64,000 nucleotides of DNA, taken from contig DAIDLC010000001.1 in the NCBI GenBank assembly GCA_027449685.1, positions 219,353 to 283,352 on the forward strand, given 5' to 3'. The first letter of the stretch is position 1. Every line of letters begins with the position of its first letter. A program made the translations under genes and the position numbers. The notes under the pieces were generated by a model. It saw only the letters and a list, made by a program, of their open reading frames with translations. It was not told the DNA's origin and did not search any database. Positions 1 through 8,618 of this stretch are shown one piece after another. Source of the DNA: Ferrovaceae bacterium. Its GTDB lineage: Bacteria > Pseudomonadota > Gammaproteobacteria > Burkholderiales > Ferrovaceae.

Positions 1-163
1 AAAGCAGTTGGCATGAAACTCTCGGTGGAATCAGAACATCAGGCTGCTGCATAGTCAGTTACCTCCTGGTCATCACCCGATGATCGTGCTGGCAATCTGT
101 TGAGCTGAATGCTCTACGGCGCTGCCGTTTGGTTCACAGGGGCGTATGCTGGCTGAAATAGTC

Positions 164-223
164 AACGAGCGTTGAGTTTTTCTTGCGTTTACGGTCAATG
201 AAAGGCAAAATTCAACGCTCGTT
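164..223. promoter_or_regulatory. Inverted repeat upstream of hipB (candidate HipB operator)
   Basis: Two 17-bp arms, 164-180 and 207-223, are inverted copies with one mismatch (core AACGAGCGTTGA and TCAACGCTCGTT) separated by 26 bp. The right arm ends 18 bp before the hipB start. HipB-type antitoxins are known to repress their own operon by binding inverted repeats, so an operator is the natural reading, but that role is inferred. The rest of 1-241 shows no gene. Confidence 0.5.
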
Positions 224-241
224 TATCTTCGTGGGGGGCGT

Positions 242-478
242 ATGGTACACAGGGAAGTAGGCATCTCCTCTGTCTCAGAGCTTGGGCAAATGATTCGGGC
301 TGTTCGGAAGGAATCCGGACTGACCCAACGCGACGCCGCCGCGCTGTGCAATGTCAGCCTGCCATTTCTCAACGGCCTGGAGCAAGGGAAAGCGACCGCC
401 CAGATCGGAAAAGTGTTGTCCGTCTGCAACCGCTTTGGCATTGGTGTCAGGCTGAGGCTGCCGGGTGAAACGGCATGA
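242..478 (+). CDS. hipB: HipB-type antitoxin, Cro/C1 HTH regulator
   Basis: This 78-residue protein is almost entirely an Xre/Cro-C1 helix-turn-helix: residues 15-66 carry the typical pattern of a helix, LTQRDAAALCNVS, and a recognition helix. It overlaps the following hipA-like gene by four bases (ATGA), the classic arrangement of an antitoxin translated just ahead of its toxin. Its expected role is to bind the HipA kinase, neutralise it and repress the operon, probably through the inverted repeat just upstream. The family assignment rests on the fold plus the partner gene. The gene lies at the left edge of the window and what precedes it is unseen. Confidence 0.85.
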   Translation: MVHREVGISSVSELGQMIRAVRKESGLTQRDAAALCNVSLPFLNGLEQGKATAQIGKVLSVCNRFGIGVRLRLPGETA

Positions 479-1818
479 GTGTTTTGCTCGTCTCGGCCAA
501 TGGGGTTCCGGTTGGAACCCTTAAAGTCAAGAAGGGGCAGTGGGAATTCGTCTACGCGACCGAGTGGAAGGATTATTCACTGTCGCCCAACTTTCCCCTG
601 GCCACCGAAAAGTTTGAAGATACCGCGAACGATAAACCGGTCGAGTGGTTCTTCGAGAACCTGTTGCCCGAGGGCAGACTGCGCGACCTGATCGCTACTC
701 GCCACAGGATTGATCCCCGCGATACGTGGGCGCTTCTGGCCAGACATGGGCAGGACACCGCAGGGGCGTTTTCGCTGATTCCGGAAGGAATCGTGGCAGC
801 AACAAAGGAAATTCTGGTACCACTTTCGCAAGAGGCGCTACAGGAAAAGATCAAGGCTTCCAGAGCGCGCAATCTCCCCCTGATGGCATCATGGGACGAA
901 ATCCGCATGTCTTTGGCAGGCGCTCAAGAAAAACTGGGGCTGCGAATAGATGCCAATGGCGCGATGTTTCTTCCTGAAGGTTTGGCACCATCTACCCACA
1001 TCCTCAAACCGGAAAATGCCAGCGCCGACTTTCCCTATTGTCCCGCCAATGAATTTTTTTGCATGCGCTTGGCTCATGAGCTGAAGGTTCCAGTACCTGC
1101 GGTTGGGTTGCTGCACCTCCCAGAACCCCTTTATATTATCGAGCGGTTTGACCGCGAGCCTATGGAAAAGAGGCCTGATAAAGGATTCAGGCGGCTCCAC
1201 CAGATAGACCTATGCCAGGTGATGGGTGTGGCACCGTCAAAAAAATACGAGAGCGAGGGTGGTCTGGGTTTGCATCACTTGTTTGAAGTGCTGCGAGGCT
1301 CTTTCATGGATCGTCCAATCGTAGCCGCCAATGTCCTTGTCCAATGGATTGCCTTCAACTATTTGATTGGCAACCTGGACGCCCACGCGAAGAACATCGC
1401 ATTCCTGATGCGTGGACAAAAAGCCGCTGTGGCGCCGTTCTACGACATGCTGTGCGTAGAGGCCTATCTGCCGAGACAGACCATGGCCATGTCCATCGCC
1501 GGAGAGAACAAGCCTGGCTGGGTGGAAGGGGCGCATTGGGATGCGATGGCCTATGAGGCCGGTGTGGCGCCCCGACTCGTTCGCGGTGTTTTGTCGCGCA
1601 TGAGCGAGGACCTGCCGGAAGCGATCTCCAAGGTGATTGGTGATGAACGTCTGTTGCCTGGGGAACGGGATTTCCTGCGAGAGAAAGTCCTTCCCGTTAT
1701 CGAAGATCGAACAGGCTTTGTTGCCGATGCGCTCAAAACCCAGCAGTCTACAATCGCTGAGCTGCTGACGAAGCGGGAATTGGACCCGTCAGTAACGGAG
1801 CGGTTGGCCAGGCTGTAA
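475..1818 (+). CDS. hipA: HipA-type serine/threonine kinase toxin
   Basis: The 447-residue protein has the full HipA layout: an N-terminal couple_hipA domain (about 1-105) and a kinase-like C-terminal part. Visible motifs are the P-loop-like SLAGAQ (146-151), HILKPE with the ATP-site lysine K178, the catalytic NLDAHAKN (D302) and FYDML (D324, Mg binding). E. coli HipA phosphorylates glutamyl-tRNA synthetase and stops translation; the target here cannot be told. Length and catalytic residues look intact, so the toxin is probably active and held in check by the overlapping upstream HTH protein. Confidence 0.9.
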   Translation: MSVLLVSANGVPVGTLKVKKGQWEFVYATEWKDYSLSPNFPLATEKFEDTANDKPVEWFFENLLPEGRLRDLIATRHRIDPRDTWALLARHGQDTAGAFSLIPEGIVAATKEILVPLSQEALQEKIKASRARNLPLMASWDEIRMSLAGAQEKLGLRIDANGAMFLPEGLAPSTHILKPENASADFPYCPANEFFCMRLAHELKVPVPAVGLLHLPEPLYIIERFDREPMEKRPDKGFRRLHQIDLCQVMGVAPSKKYESEGGLGLHHLFEVLRGSFMDRPIVAANVLVQWIAFNYLIGNLDAHAKNIAFLMRGQKAAVAPFYDMLCVEAYLPRQTMAMSIAGENKPGWVEGAHWDAMAYEAGVAPRLVRGVLSRMSEDLPEAISKVIGDERLLPGERDFLREKVLPVIEDRTGFVADALKTQQSTIAELLTKRELDPSVTERLARL

Positions 1819-1890
1819 GCAGGGTTGTATGGCCAGTTAGTGTAAGAATCAGTCCACCTGCTGCGACTAACAAGTTTCAGAATACTTGCC

Positions 1891-3051
1891 GTGAGTAACC
1901 CTATGAGCACACCGTTCTACCCAAGAACGAGAGGGTCGCGCCGTCTTCTCCTTGTAGGCGGAGGGCATGCCCAGTTGAGTGTCCTGCATGCCCTGGCTGC
2001 CCAACCTTCGGAGTTCGAAGTGCTGTTGGTGACACCCAGTCCCTATCAGATCTATTCGGGCATGTTGCCAGGCTGGATGGCAGGACATTACAGTCTGTCG
2101 GACTGTCAGATCGATTTGCGTCCTTTGGCCAGGGCAGCCGGCGCAACGCTGTTGATGGAGCAGATCGCCGGGTTGGAAGCCGGTGGAAGGAAGGTATTGC
2201 TTTCGGATGGGACACCTCTGGATTACGACCTGTTATCTCTGGATATCGGGGCTGAATCCGACCTTTCCTGGCTGGAATTGGCGCAGGAGCATCTTCTGCC
2301 CATCAAGCCTCTGGGGGAATTTGTACGGCGTTGGCCAAGTGTTCTTGCGGCGGCGGTAGAACAGGAGGATTACCGCCTGGTGGTGGTGGGTGGAGGAGCG
2401 GCTGGCGTGGAATTGGCGTTTGCCGCGCAGCAGGCCTGCGCTGGGTTTGGCTGCAAGCCGTCTGTTACTCTGGTTTTTGCCCAGAGCAGCCTGTTGCCGG
2501 GGCATTCGCGTGGCACACAAAGGCGTGCCGAAACACTCCTGGGGCAGCGGGGGATTACCCTGGTGCAAGAACGTGCGGCAGGTGCTGCCGAGGGCTTGAC
2601 GCTGTCAAGCGGGAAATTTCTGCGTGCGGACTGTATCCTCGCTGCCACAGGCTCTCGGGCTCCAGCTTGGCTTCGGGACTCTGGGCTCGAGTTGGATGAG
2701 CAGGGTTATGTGGGCGTGGATGCCACCCATCGCAGCCGGTCTCACGGGGAGGTCTTTGCTGCCGGGGACGTGTGTTCTCGCACCGACATCCGGCTGGCAC
2801 GCTCCGGTGTTCATGCCGTGTTTGCCGGGCCGGTGTTGGCCCATAACCTCTTGGCTAGCGTTCGGGGAGAGCCACTGATCACCTATCAACCTCGTCGGCG
2901 TTCCTTGTATTTGTTGGCCACAGGGCCCAAGCATGCCATTGCATCCTGGGGGGGCCTCAGTGCACAAGGGCACTGGGTTTGGCTTTGGAAGAACTGGATC
3001 GATCGCCGTTTCATGAAAAAGCACGCCATGGGTATAGATCATCGGGTCTGA
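1891..3051 (+). CDS. FAD/NAD(P)-dependent oxidoreductase of the SelD-associated type (TIGR03169-like), stand-alone
   Basis: This 386-residue pyridine nucleotide-disulfide-type oxidoreductase has an N-terminal FAD motif (LLLVGGGHAQ, about residues 17-26), a second NAD(P) dinucleotide motif (VVVGGGAAGVELA) and a late FAD-contact segment (GEVFAAGDVC). The N-terminal GGGHAQLSVLHAL signature is typical of the family found fused to the N-terminus of selenophosphate synthetase SelD; here no SelD domain follows. The substrate is unknown. It stands directly before a sigma factor and the arsenosugar genes on the same strand, which suggests a redox job in that pathway. Start GTG 1891 or ATG 1903; neither has a clear Shine-Dalgarno site. 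Confidence 0.75.
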   Translation: MSNPMSTPFYPRTRGSRRLLLVGGGHAQLSVLHALAAQPSEFEVLLVTPSPYQIYSGMLPGWMAGHYSLSDCQIDLRPLARAAGATLLMEQIAGLEAGGRKVLLSDGTPLDYDLLSLDIGAESDLSWLELAQEHLLPIKPLGEFVRRWPSVLAAAVEQEDYRLVVVGGGAAGVELAFAAQQACAGFGCKPSVTLVFAQSSLLPGHSRGTQRRAETLLGQRGITLVQERAAGAAEGLTLSSGKFLRADCILAATGSRAPAWLRDSGLELDEQGYVGVDATHRSRSHGEVFAAGDVCSRTDIRLARSGVHAVFAGPVLAHNLLASVRGEPLITYQPRRRSLYLLATGPKHAIASWGGLSAQGHWVWLWKNWIDRRFMKKHAMGIDHRV

Positions 3052-3153
3052 ATGTGTGCAGCATGCCTATTCAAGAATCAGGAAAACGTTTCCATGTTGT
3101 ATCGCCCGGCAAGTGAGCGTGCGACAAAAAATGAAGTGAACCGAAGGGAAGCC

Positions 3154-3771
3154 ATGGCTGCTAAGGACAATCCCCAGCAAAGCACCGGTAACATGGGATA
3201 TTTGCTGGCTGATGAGGAATTTCTGGAGGAAACACGCAGACAATTGCTTCATTTCGCCAGCTTGCAACTGGGGGACATTCATCTGGCCGAAGATGCGGTG
3301 CAGGAGGCCATGATTGGGGCCCTGAAGAGTGCGAGTTCATTCAGTGGGCGTGCAGCGCTCAAGACCTGGATTTTTGCAATTCTGAAAAACAAGATTGCTG
3401 ATACCTTGAGACAGAAACAGCGCACGGTCAATGCCAGCAGTTTACTGCGTGAGGAGGATGAGGATGAAGACTTTTCTGAATTATTCGATCGTCAAGGGTT
3501 TTGGCAACCGGAGGAGCGTCCGGCTTCATGGGGTAACCCGGAAAGTTCTCTGCACCAGGGGCAGTTCTGGCTGGTCTTCGAGGCGTGCCTGGAGGGATTG
3601 CCGCCCAGACAGGCACGTGTCTTCATGATGCGTGAATTCCTCGAACTGGATGCGGACGAGATCTGTGCCGCAGTGGGTTTAACGACCAGTAATCTGCATG
3701 TCTTGCTGCATCGTTCGCGTTTGCGCTTGCGCACATGCCTGGAAAATAAATGGTATTTGCAAGGGGGGTAA
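3154..3771 (+). CDS. ECF-like sigma-70 family RNA polymerase sigma factor
   Basis: The 205-residue protein has region 2 (about 15-90, with DIHLAEDAVQEAMIGAL and the GRAALKTWIFAILKNKIAD segment) and region 4 (about 130-195, LPPRQARVFMMREFLELDADEICAAVGLT, a helix-turn-helix), with no region 1 or 3, as in ECF sigma factors. ATG 3154 is preferred because AAGGGA lies seven bases upstream; the frame is open further upstream. One base after its stop begins a small Cys/His zinc-finger protein, the usual partner that holds such sigma factors inactive. Its position between a redox gene and arsS suggests it controls arsenic or oxidative stress genes (inference). Confidence 0.85.
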   Translation: MAAKDNPQQSTGNMGYLLADEEFLEETRRQLLHFASLQLGDIHLAEDAVQEAMIGALKSASSFSGRAALKTWIFAILKNKIADTLRQKQRTVNASSLLREEDEDEDFSELFDRQGFWQPEERPASWGNPESSLHQGQFWLVFEACLEGLPPRQARVFMMREFLELDADEICAAVGLTTSNLHVLLHRSRLRLRTCLENKWYLQGG

Positions 3772-3772
3772 C

Positions 3773-3967
3773 ATGTTGAATTGCCAAGATGCAACGCGCC
3801 TGATGTCGCAGTCTCAGGAGCGCGGGCTTTCTCTTGTGGAGCGGATGTCCTTGAAAGCACACCAGATGATGTGCAGTGGCTGTCGCCACTTCGAGAGGCA
3901 AATGGGGACCATCAGAATGGTGACCCGCGCTTATGTGCAGGGCAAAAACGAGCAAGAAAAAAAGTAG
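3773..3967 (+). CDS. zf-HC2 (ZAS-like) putative anti-sigma factor
   Basis: This 64-residue protein carries C4 and the HxxxCxxC pattern HQMMCSGC (H30, C34, C37), the zinc-binding signature of ZAS anti-sigma domains. It has no membrane segment, so it would be a soluble anti-sigma factor, of the kind that releases its sigma factor when the zinc site is oxidised or metal-poisoned. It starts one base after the sigma gene stop, with AAGGGGGG just upstream as a ribosome-binding site. Thiophilic arsenite would be a plausible ligand for the cysteines given the neighbouring genes, but that is inference only. Confidence 0.75.
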   Translation: MLNCQDATRLMSQSQERGLSLVERMSLKAHQMMCSGCRHFERQMGTIRMVTRAYVQGKNEQEKK

Positions 3968-4044
3968 TTTTTCCATCTGTTCCCGTTTGCGGGTTTTTAG
4001 ACGTTTTTTTGCTGCTTGCCATTCTTCTTGAGGTTGGAACCTGT

Positions 4045-5013
4045 ATGCATGCCACCTTACCGCTGCTGCAACACACCGGGTTTCCGGGCATGACCAGGCG
4101 TCAGTTGGAAATCCTGCAAGTCAATCTGGGTTACACCTGCAACCAGTCCTGTGTGCATTGCCATGTGAATGCAGGTCCCAAGCGTACGGAGAGTATGGAT
4201 GCTGCCACGCTGGCGCTGATTCCACAGGTACTGACTGTGGGCCAGTGGACCACCTTGGACCTTACCGGGGGTGCGCCCGAGTTGCATGGTGGCTTTCGTG
4301 ACCTGGTCAGGGCAGCGCGACAATTGAACGTGCGCGTCATCGATCGCTGCAATCTCACGATCCTGTTCGAGCCGGGACAACAGGATCTGGCCCCATTTCT
4401 GGCTGCTCATCAGGTGGAGATCGTGGCTTCGCTGCCCTGCTATTCCATGGAAAATGTGGATCAGCAGCGTGGCAAGGGCACTTTCGATTTGAGCATCACA
4501 GCGTTGCAAACACTCAATGCGCTAGGCTATGGCCAGCCCGGCAGTGGCTTGATCCTGAACCTGGTCTACAACTCTCAGGCAGCTACGCTGCCGCCCAATC
4601 AGGGGGCATTGCAGGCGGCTTATCGGCGTGAGTTGTCCGCGCACTTCGGTATCACGTTCAATCAGCTCTTCACCATCGCCAATATGCCCATTCAGCGCTT
4701 CGGCTCCATGCTGATTTCCAAGGGGCAGTTCAACGACTACATGAAACTGCTGCAGGACAATTTTGCGCTGGCGAATCTGGATACGGTCATGTGCCGCAAC
4801 CTCGTTAGTGTGGATTGGCAGGGTTTTTTGTATGACTGCGATTTCAATCAGCAACTGGGGTTGCCCCTCATGGGGGCCAAACGCCCGCATTTGCGCGATC
4901 TATTGCACCAGGATTTGCAGGGGCATCCCATTCAAGTGGCCGAGCACTGCTATGGCTGCACAGCCGGGCAGGGCAGTAGTTGCGGGGGTGCCTTGAACCA
5001 GGATGCCGGGTAG
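4045..5013 (+). CDS. arsS: Arsenosugar biosynthesis radical SAM protein ArsS
   Basis: This is a 322-residue radical SAM enzyme with CNQSCVHC (C32, C36, C39), which binds the 4Fe-4S cluster and S-adenosylmethionine, and the Cys-rich tail CYGCTAGQGSSCGG (C302, C305, C313). Internal family signatures include VIDRCNLTILFEPGQ, ASLPCYSMENVD, NMPIQRFG and YDCDFNQQLGLPL. ArsS is thought to transfer the 5-deoxyadenosyl group of SAM to methylated arsenic, the committing step of arsenosugar synthesis. ATG 4045 is chosen: the frame is open from about 3781, but the family N-terminus is here and GAGG lies 11 bases upstream. Many ArsS proteins are selenoproteins; this one uses cysteine throughout. Confidence 0.9.
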   Translation: MHATLPLLQHTGFPGMTRRQLEILQVNLGYTCNQSCVHCHVNAGPKRTESMDAATLALIPQVLTVGQWTTLDLTGGAPELHGGFRDLVRAARQLNVRVIDRCNLTILFEPGQQDLAPFLAAHQVEIVASLPCYSMENVDQQRGKGTFDLSITALQTLNALGYGQPGSGLILNLVYNSQAATLPPNQGALQAAYRRELSAHFGITFNQLFTIANMPIQRFGSMLISKGQFNDYMKLLQDNFALANLDTVMCRNLVSVDWQGFLYDCDFNQQLGLPLMGAKRPHLRDLLHQDLQGHPIQVAEHCYGCTAGQGSSCGGALNQDAG

Positions 5014-7165
5014 CATGAGGCGCCTGCTACTCCTGGTGTGGATCGTTGCGTTGCTCTGCGCCTTCTTTGCCCTCGACCTGGAGCGTTATCTAACCCTGGA
5101 ATCGCTGCAACAGAACCAACAGGATTTCCTCGCACTCAAGGCGCAATCACCCTGGCTGGTACTGTCAGCCGGTTTTGTGCTGTATGTCCTTGCGGCCGCA
5201 CTGTCCTTGCCGGGCGCTTTGGTGATGACCCTGGCCATGGGGGCATTATTCGGACTGGTCACGGGGACCTTGTTGGTGTCCTTTGCGTCCAGCATCGGCG
5301 CAACGCTGGCGTTTCTTGCTTCCCGTTATGTGCTGCGGGACGTGGTTCGGCAGCGTTTTGGCGCTCAGCTGAAGGTGATCAATGACGGGATCTCCCGGGA
5401 TGGGGCCTCCTATTTGTTTGCTCTGCGCCTCGTCCCGGTATTTCCGTTCTTTCTCATCAACCTGCTGATGGGTCTGACCACCATGCGCACCCGTACTTTT
5501 TATTGGGTGAGCCAAGTGGGAATGTTGGCGGGTACATTGGTGTTCGTGAACGCGGGCGCTCAGGTGGCGCAGTTGCATGCTCTGTCCGGCATTCTCTCGC
5601 CCGGATTGATGATGTCGTTTGCCCTGTTAGGGGCTTTCCCCCTGGTTGCCAAAAACCTCACCGCCTGGCTGCAACGCCGTCGTGTCTATGCCAAATGGAC
5701 CCGCCCCGCCAAGTACGACCGGAACCTCATCGTCATTGGCGGCGGGGCGGCGGGGCTGGTGTCCGCCTACATTGCAGCGGCAGTCAAGGCCAAAGTGACG
5801 CTCATCGAAGCCCATCAGATGGGCGGCGACTGCCTCAACTATGGCTGTGTGCCGAGCAAGGCGCTGATCAGGAGCGCCAAGCTGGTTTCTCAGATGCGCC
5901 ATGGCGAACCTTATGGGCTCCAATCGGTGACCCCTGATGTCAGTTTTCGTCAGGTGATGGCGCGGGTGCGGGCAGTGATCCAAACCGTGGCGCCCCATGA
6001 CAGTGTGCAGCGCTATACCAGCCTGGGGGTGGAAGTGCTGCAAGGCTATGCGCGCATCACCGATCCGTGGACCGTGGAAATCAAGTTGCACGACGGCACG
6101 CGGCAAACGCTGACCACGCGCAGCATCATCATCGCCACGGGCGCAAGGCCCTACGTGCCCCCCTTGCCGGGGCTCGATGCGGTGGGCTATGTCACCAGCG
6201 ATACGCTATGGTCCACCTTTGCGGAACTAGATACGCCCCCCAAGCGCCTGGTCGTGCTCGGTGGCGGTCCTATTGGCTGTGAATTGGCGCAGAGTTTTGC
6301 ACGGCTGGGCTCGCATGTGATGCAGATCGAGATGGCGCCGCGCATCCTGATCCGTGAGGACAGCGAAGTGTCCGAATTGGCACGCGCAGCGCTCGCCGCC
6401 GACGGCGTGCAGGTGCTGACCGATCACCAGGCACTGCGCTGCGAAAAAGAAGGCGCACACAAATACCTTGTGGTGGAGCATGCGGGCCAAATGCGGCGCA
6501 TGGAATTCGATGCCTTGATCTGTGCCGTGGGGCGTAGTGCGCGCCTGAAAGGTTTTGGTCTGGAAGAGTTGGGTATTCCAACCCAGCGCACGGTCAGCAC
6601 CAATGACTACCTGGAAACCTTGTACCCGAATATCTTTGCGGCGGGCGATGTGGCGGGCCCTTACCAGTTTACCCACACCGCAGCCCATCAAGCCTGGTAC
6701 GCGGCGGTGAACGCCCTGTTCGGGCACTTCAAGCGGTTCAAGGTGGATTATTCGGTAGTACCCTGGGCAACATTCATCGAACCGGAAGTGGCACGGGTCG
6801 GATTAAACGAGCAGGAGGCGCGCGAACAAGGGGTTGCCGTTGAAGTCACGAAATACGCTATCGACGATCTCGACCGGGCGATAGCCGATGGCACGGCACA
6901 GGGTTTCGTCAAGGTACTCACCGTGCCGGGCAAGGACAAAATACTGGGCGTCACCATCGTGGGCGAACACGCCGGCGACCTGCTGGCAGAATTCGTGCTG
7001 GCGATGAAGCACGGCCTGGGGTTGAACAAGATACTGGGCACCATCCACACCTATCCAACCTTGTCCGAGGCCAACAAATATGCGGCCGGGGAGTGGAAGC
7101 GCGCCCATGCGCCACGCAAAGTGCTGGCATGGTTGGAACGCTATCACGCATGGAAGCGCGGATGA
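5003..7165 (+). CDS. TVP38/TMEM64 membrane domain fused to a dihydrolipoamide dehydrogenase/mercuric-reductase-like FAD oxidoreductase
   Basis: This 720-residue fusion starts with a membrane part of about 220 residues: a first helix at 7-22 and the TVP38/TMEM64 core with LSLPGALVMTLAMGALFG and RLVPVFPFFLINLLMG. From about residue 240 it is a disulfide oxidoreductase with FAD motif IVIGGGAAGL, redox pair GGDCLNYGCVPSKAL (C277, C282), NAD(P) motif VVLGGGPIGCELA, and C-terminal TYPTLSE. It lacks a MerA NmerA domain and the vicinal C-terminal Cys pair of mercuric reductase. It overlaps arsS by 11 bases (ATG 5015 is an alternative start), so the two are likely co-translated. The fusion would tether thiol or metalloid redox chemistry to the membrane; its substrate is unknown. 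Confidence 0.85.
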   Translation: MPGSMRRLLLLVWIVALLCAFFALDLERYLTLESLQQNQQDFLALKAQSPWLVLSAGFVLYVLAAALSLPGALVMTLAMGALFGLVTGTLLVSFASSIGATLAFLASRYVLRDVVRQRFGAQLKVINDGISRDGASYLFALRLVPVFPFFLINLLMGLTTMRTRTFYWVSQVGMLAGTLVFVNAGAQVAQLHALSGILSPGLMMSFALLGAFPLVAKNLTAWLQRRRVYAKWTRPAKYDRNLIVIGGGAAGLVSAYIAAAVKAKVTLIEAHQMGGDCLNYGCVPSKALIRSAKLVSQMRHGEPYGLQSVTPDVSFRQVMARVRAVIQTVAPHDSVQRYTSLGVEVLQGYARITDPWTVEIKLHDGTRQTLTTRSIIIATGARPYVPPLPGLDAVGYVTSDTLWSTFAELDTPPKRLVVLGGGPIGCELAQSFARLGSHVMQIEMAPRILIREDSEVSELARAALAADGVQVLTDHQALRCEKEGAHKYLVVEHAGQMRRMEFDALICAVGRSARLKGFGLEELGIPTQRTVSTNDYLETLYPNIFAAGDVAGPYQFTHTAAHQAWYAAVNALFGHFKRFKVDYSVVPWATFIEPEVARVGLNEQEAREQGVAVEVTKYAIDDLDRAIADGTAQGFVKVLTVPGKDKILGVTIVGEHAGDLLAEFVLAMKHGLGLNKILGTIHTYPTLSEANKYAAGEWKRAHAPRKVLAWLERYHAWKRG

Positions 7166-7845
7166 GCCCCCTGCGTTTGTCCATCATCGTACCCATGCTG
7201 GACGAGTGTGCCCAATTGCCGGCACTGTGCGAACATCTGCGGCCGTTAGAGCGCGCCGGATGCGACATCATTTTTTCTGATGGCGGTAGTACGGATGGCT
7301 CTGTCGAACTGGCCCAGGCAAGCGGATTTCCTGTGATCATCGCTCCCCGGGGCAGAGCCCGTCAGATGAATGCCGCAGCCGCCTGCGCCACCGGGGATGT
7401 GCTGCTGTTCCTGCATGCCGACACGCGCTTGCCGCAGGGAGCATGCCAGCATATTGCCCATGCGCTAAGCCAGGGCACGCATGGCTGGGGGCGTTTTGAT
7501 GTCTTCATTACAGGACGGCCTGTCATGTTGCGTGTGATTGGGTGGATGATGAACTGGCGCTCGCGTCTCTCTGGCATCGCCACCGGTGATCAGGCCCTCT
7601 TCGTGCAACGCGCCCTATTCGAGCGCCTGCAGGGCTATCCGGATCAACCGTTGATGGAAGATGTAGAACTGTGTAAACGTCTCTTGAGGTTTTCCCGCCC
7701 CGTCTGCATCGCACACTGTGTGATGACTTCCGGCAGACGCTGGGAAGCACGGGGCGTGTGGCCCACCATTTTCCTCATGTGGCGTTTGCGCTGGGCCTAT
7801 TGGCGGGGCGTGAGCGCCACCGAACTGGCCAAGGTCTACCGATGA
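7162..7845 (+). CDS. Arsenosugar biosynthesis glycosyltransferase, TIGR04283 family
   Basis: This 227-residue GT2-fold transferase shows the N-terminal nucleotide-sugar site SIIVPMLDE, the acidic FSDGGSTDGS, and HADTRLP (the DxD-like metal site), then GWGRFDV and GDQALFVQR. These are signatures of the family once called rSAM/selenodomain-associated transferase 2, now linked to arsenosugar synthesis through its constant company with ArsS and ArsM. ATG 7162 overlaps the upstream stop (ATGA) and is preferred to ATG 7150. The next gene overlaps it in the same way, so the two transferases are coupled. The sugar donor and acceptor are not known. Confidence 0.88.
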   Translation: MSPLRLSIIVPMLDECAQLPALCEHLRPLERAGCDIIFSDGGSTDGSVELAQASGFPVIIAPRGRARQMNAAAACATGDVLLFLHADTRLPQGACQHIAHALSQGTHGWGRFDVFITGRPVMLRVIGWMMNWRSRLSGIATGDQALFVQRALFERLQGYPDQPLMEDVELCKRLLRFSRPVCIAHCVMTSGRRWEARGVWPTIFLMWRLRWAYWRGVSATELAKVYR

Positions 7846-8465
7846 AACCCGTGCGCACCATCATCTTTGCCAAGGCGCCCCAACCGGGATTTGCCAAAAC
7901 CCGCTTGATTCCGGCCTTGGGTCAGCAGGGCGCAGCTGAGCTTGCACGGCAGATGCTTTATCGCACTGTTCAAGCGGCGCTGTGCGCACAGATTGGCCCG
8001 GTGGAGTTGTGCGTGACCCCAGCCATCTCGCACGCGGCGTGGCAAGGGATTGCACTGCCGTCGCGTGTGGAAATCACCACTCAGGCAGCAGGCGACCTGG
8101 GCGCGCGCATGGCGCGCGCAGCCCAGCAGGGCATCGAGCGCGGGCAAGCGGTTCTGTTGATTGGGACCGACTGCGTGGAAATGTCTGCGACCTTGTTGTG
8201 CGCAGCCGCACACGCTTTGCTCGAACACGACGCGGTCATCCATTGCGCTACCGATGGGGGCTATACGGTGCTTGGCATGAGGCAGTTCCATCCTTACCTG
8301 TTCGTTGGCATGCCTTGGAGTACCGATGCAGTCGCCTTCATCACCATCGCCCGCCTGGGGCAACTCGGTTGGTCGGTACATGTGGGGCAGTTGCTGCATG
8401 ATGTGGATGAAACCCAGGATTTGCAGTACTTGCCACAAGCGTGGAAGTCCGATGTGGGGATGTAA
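7842..8465 (+). CDS. Arsenosugar biosynthesis glycosyltransferase-like protein, TIGR04282 family
   Basis: The 207-residue protein has the CofC/nucleotidyltransferase-like GT-A start TIIFAKAPQPGFAKTRL, followed by LLIGTDCVEMSA and DGGYTVLGM, all diagnostic of the family formerly called rSAM/selenodomain-associated transferase 1. It overlaps the TIGR04283 gene by four bases (ATGA at 7842-7845). The pair is a fixed companion of ArsS in many genomes and presumably forms or attaches the sugar side chain of the arsenosugar. Whether this protein activates a sugar or transfers it is unsettled. About 200 bp separate it from arsM. Confidence 0.88.
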   Translation: MKPVRTIIFAKAPQPGFAKTRLIPALGQQGAAELARQMLYRTVQAALCAQIGPVELCVTPAISHAAWQGIALPSRVEITTQAAGDLGARMARAAQQGIERGQAVLLIGTDCVEMSATLLCAAAHALLEHDAVIHCATDGGYTVLGMRQFHPYLFVGMPWSTDAVAFITIARLGQLGWSVHVGQLLHDVDETQDLQYLPQAWKSDVGM

Positions 8466-8618
8466 TGGCGTCCCGGTACAAAGGTGGTCAAGGCTTCACA
8501 TGGCAGGGATCATGCCGCTCCAGCGGCCCGGAGATGGACCGGGGTAAACCGCATGGATAGACTTTGCGCAGTGAGACTTGCAAATTTGAGGGATTCGTGT
8601 GGCAAGCTGCAAGCTGTG

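Noticed and set aside
3781..4044. An N-terminal extension of ArsS from 3781
   Set aside because: It overlaps the zinc-finger gene in another frame, has no family character, and a suitable start with GAGG lies at 4045.
4045..5013. ArsS as a selenoprotein
   Set aside because: The reading frame has no internal TGA and the C-terminal motif keeps cysteines (C302, C305, C313).
5003..7165. Mercuric reductase (merA)
   Set aside because: The C-terminal vicinal Cys pair and any mer neighbours are missing; only the shared disulfide-oxidoreductase fold and CxxxxC are present.
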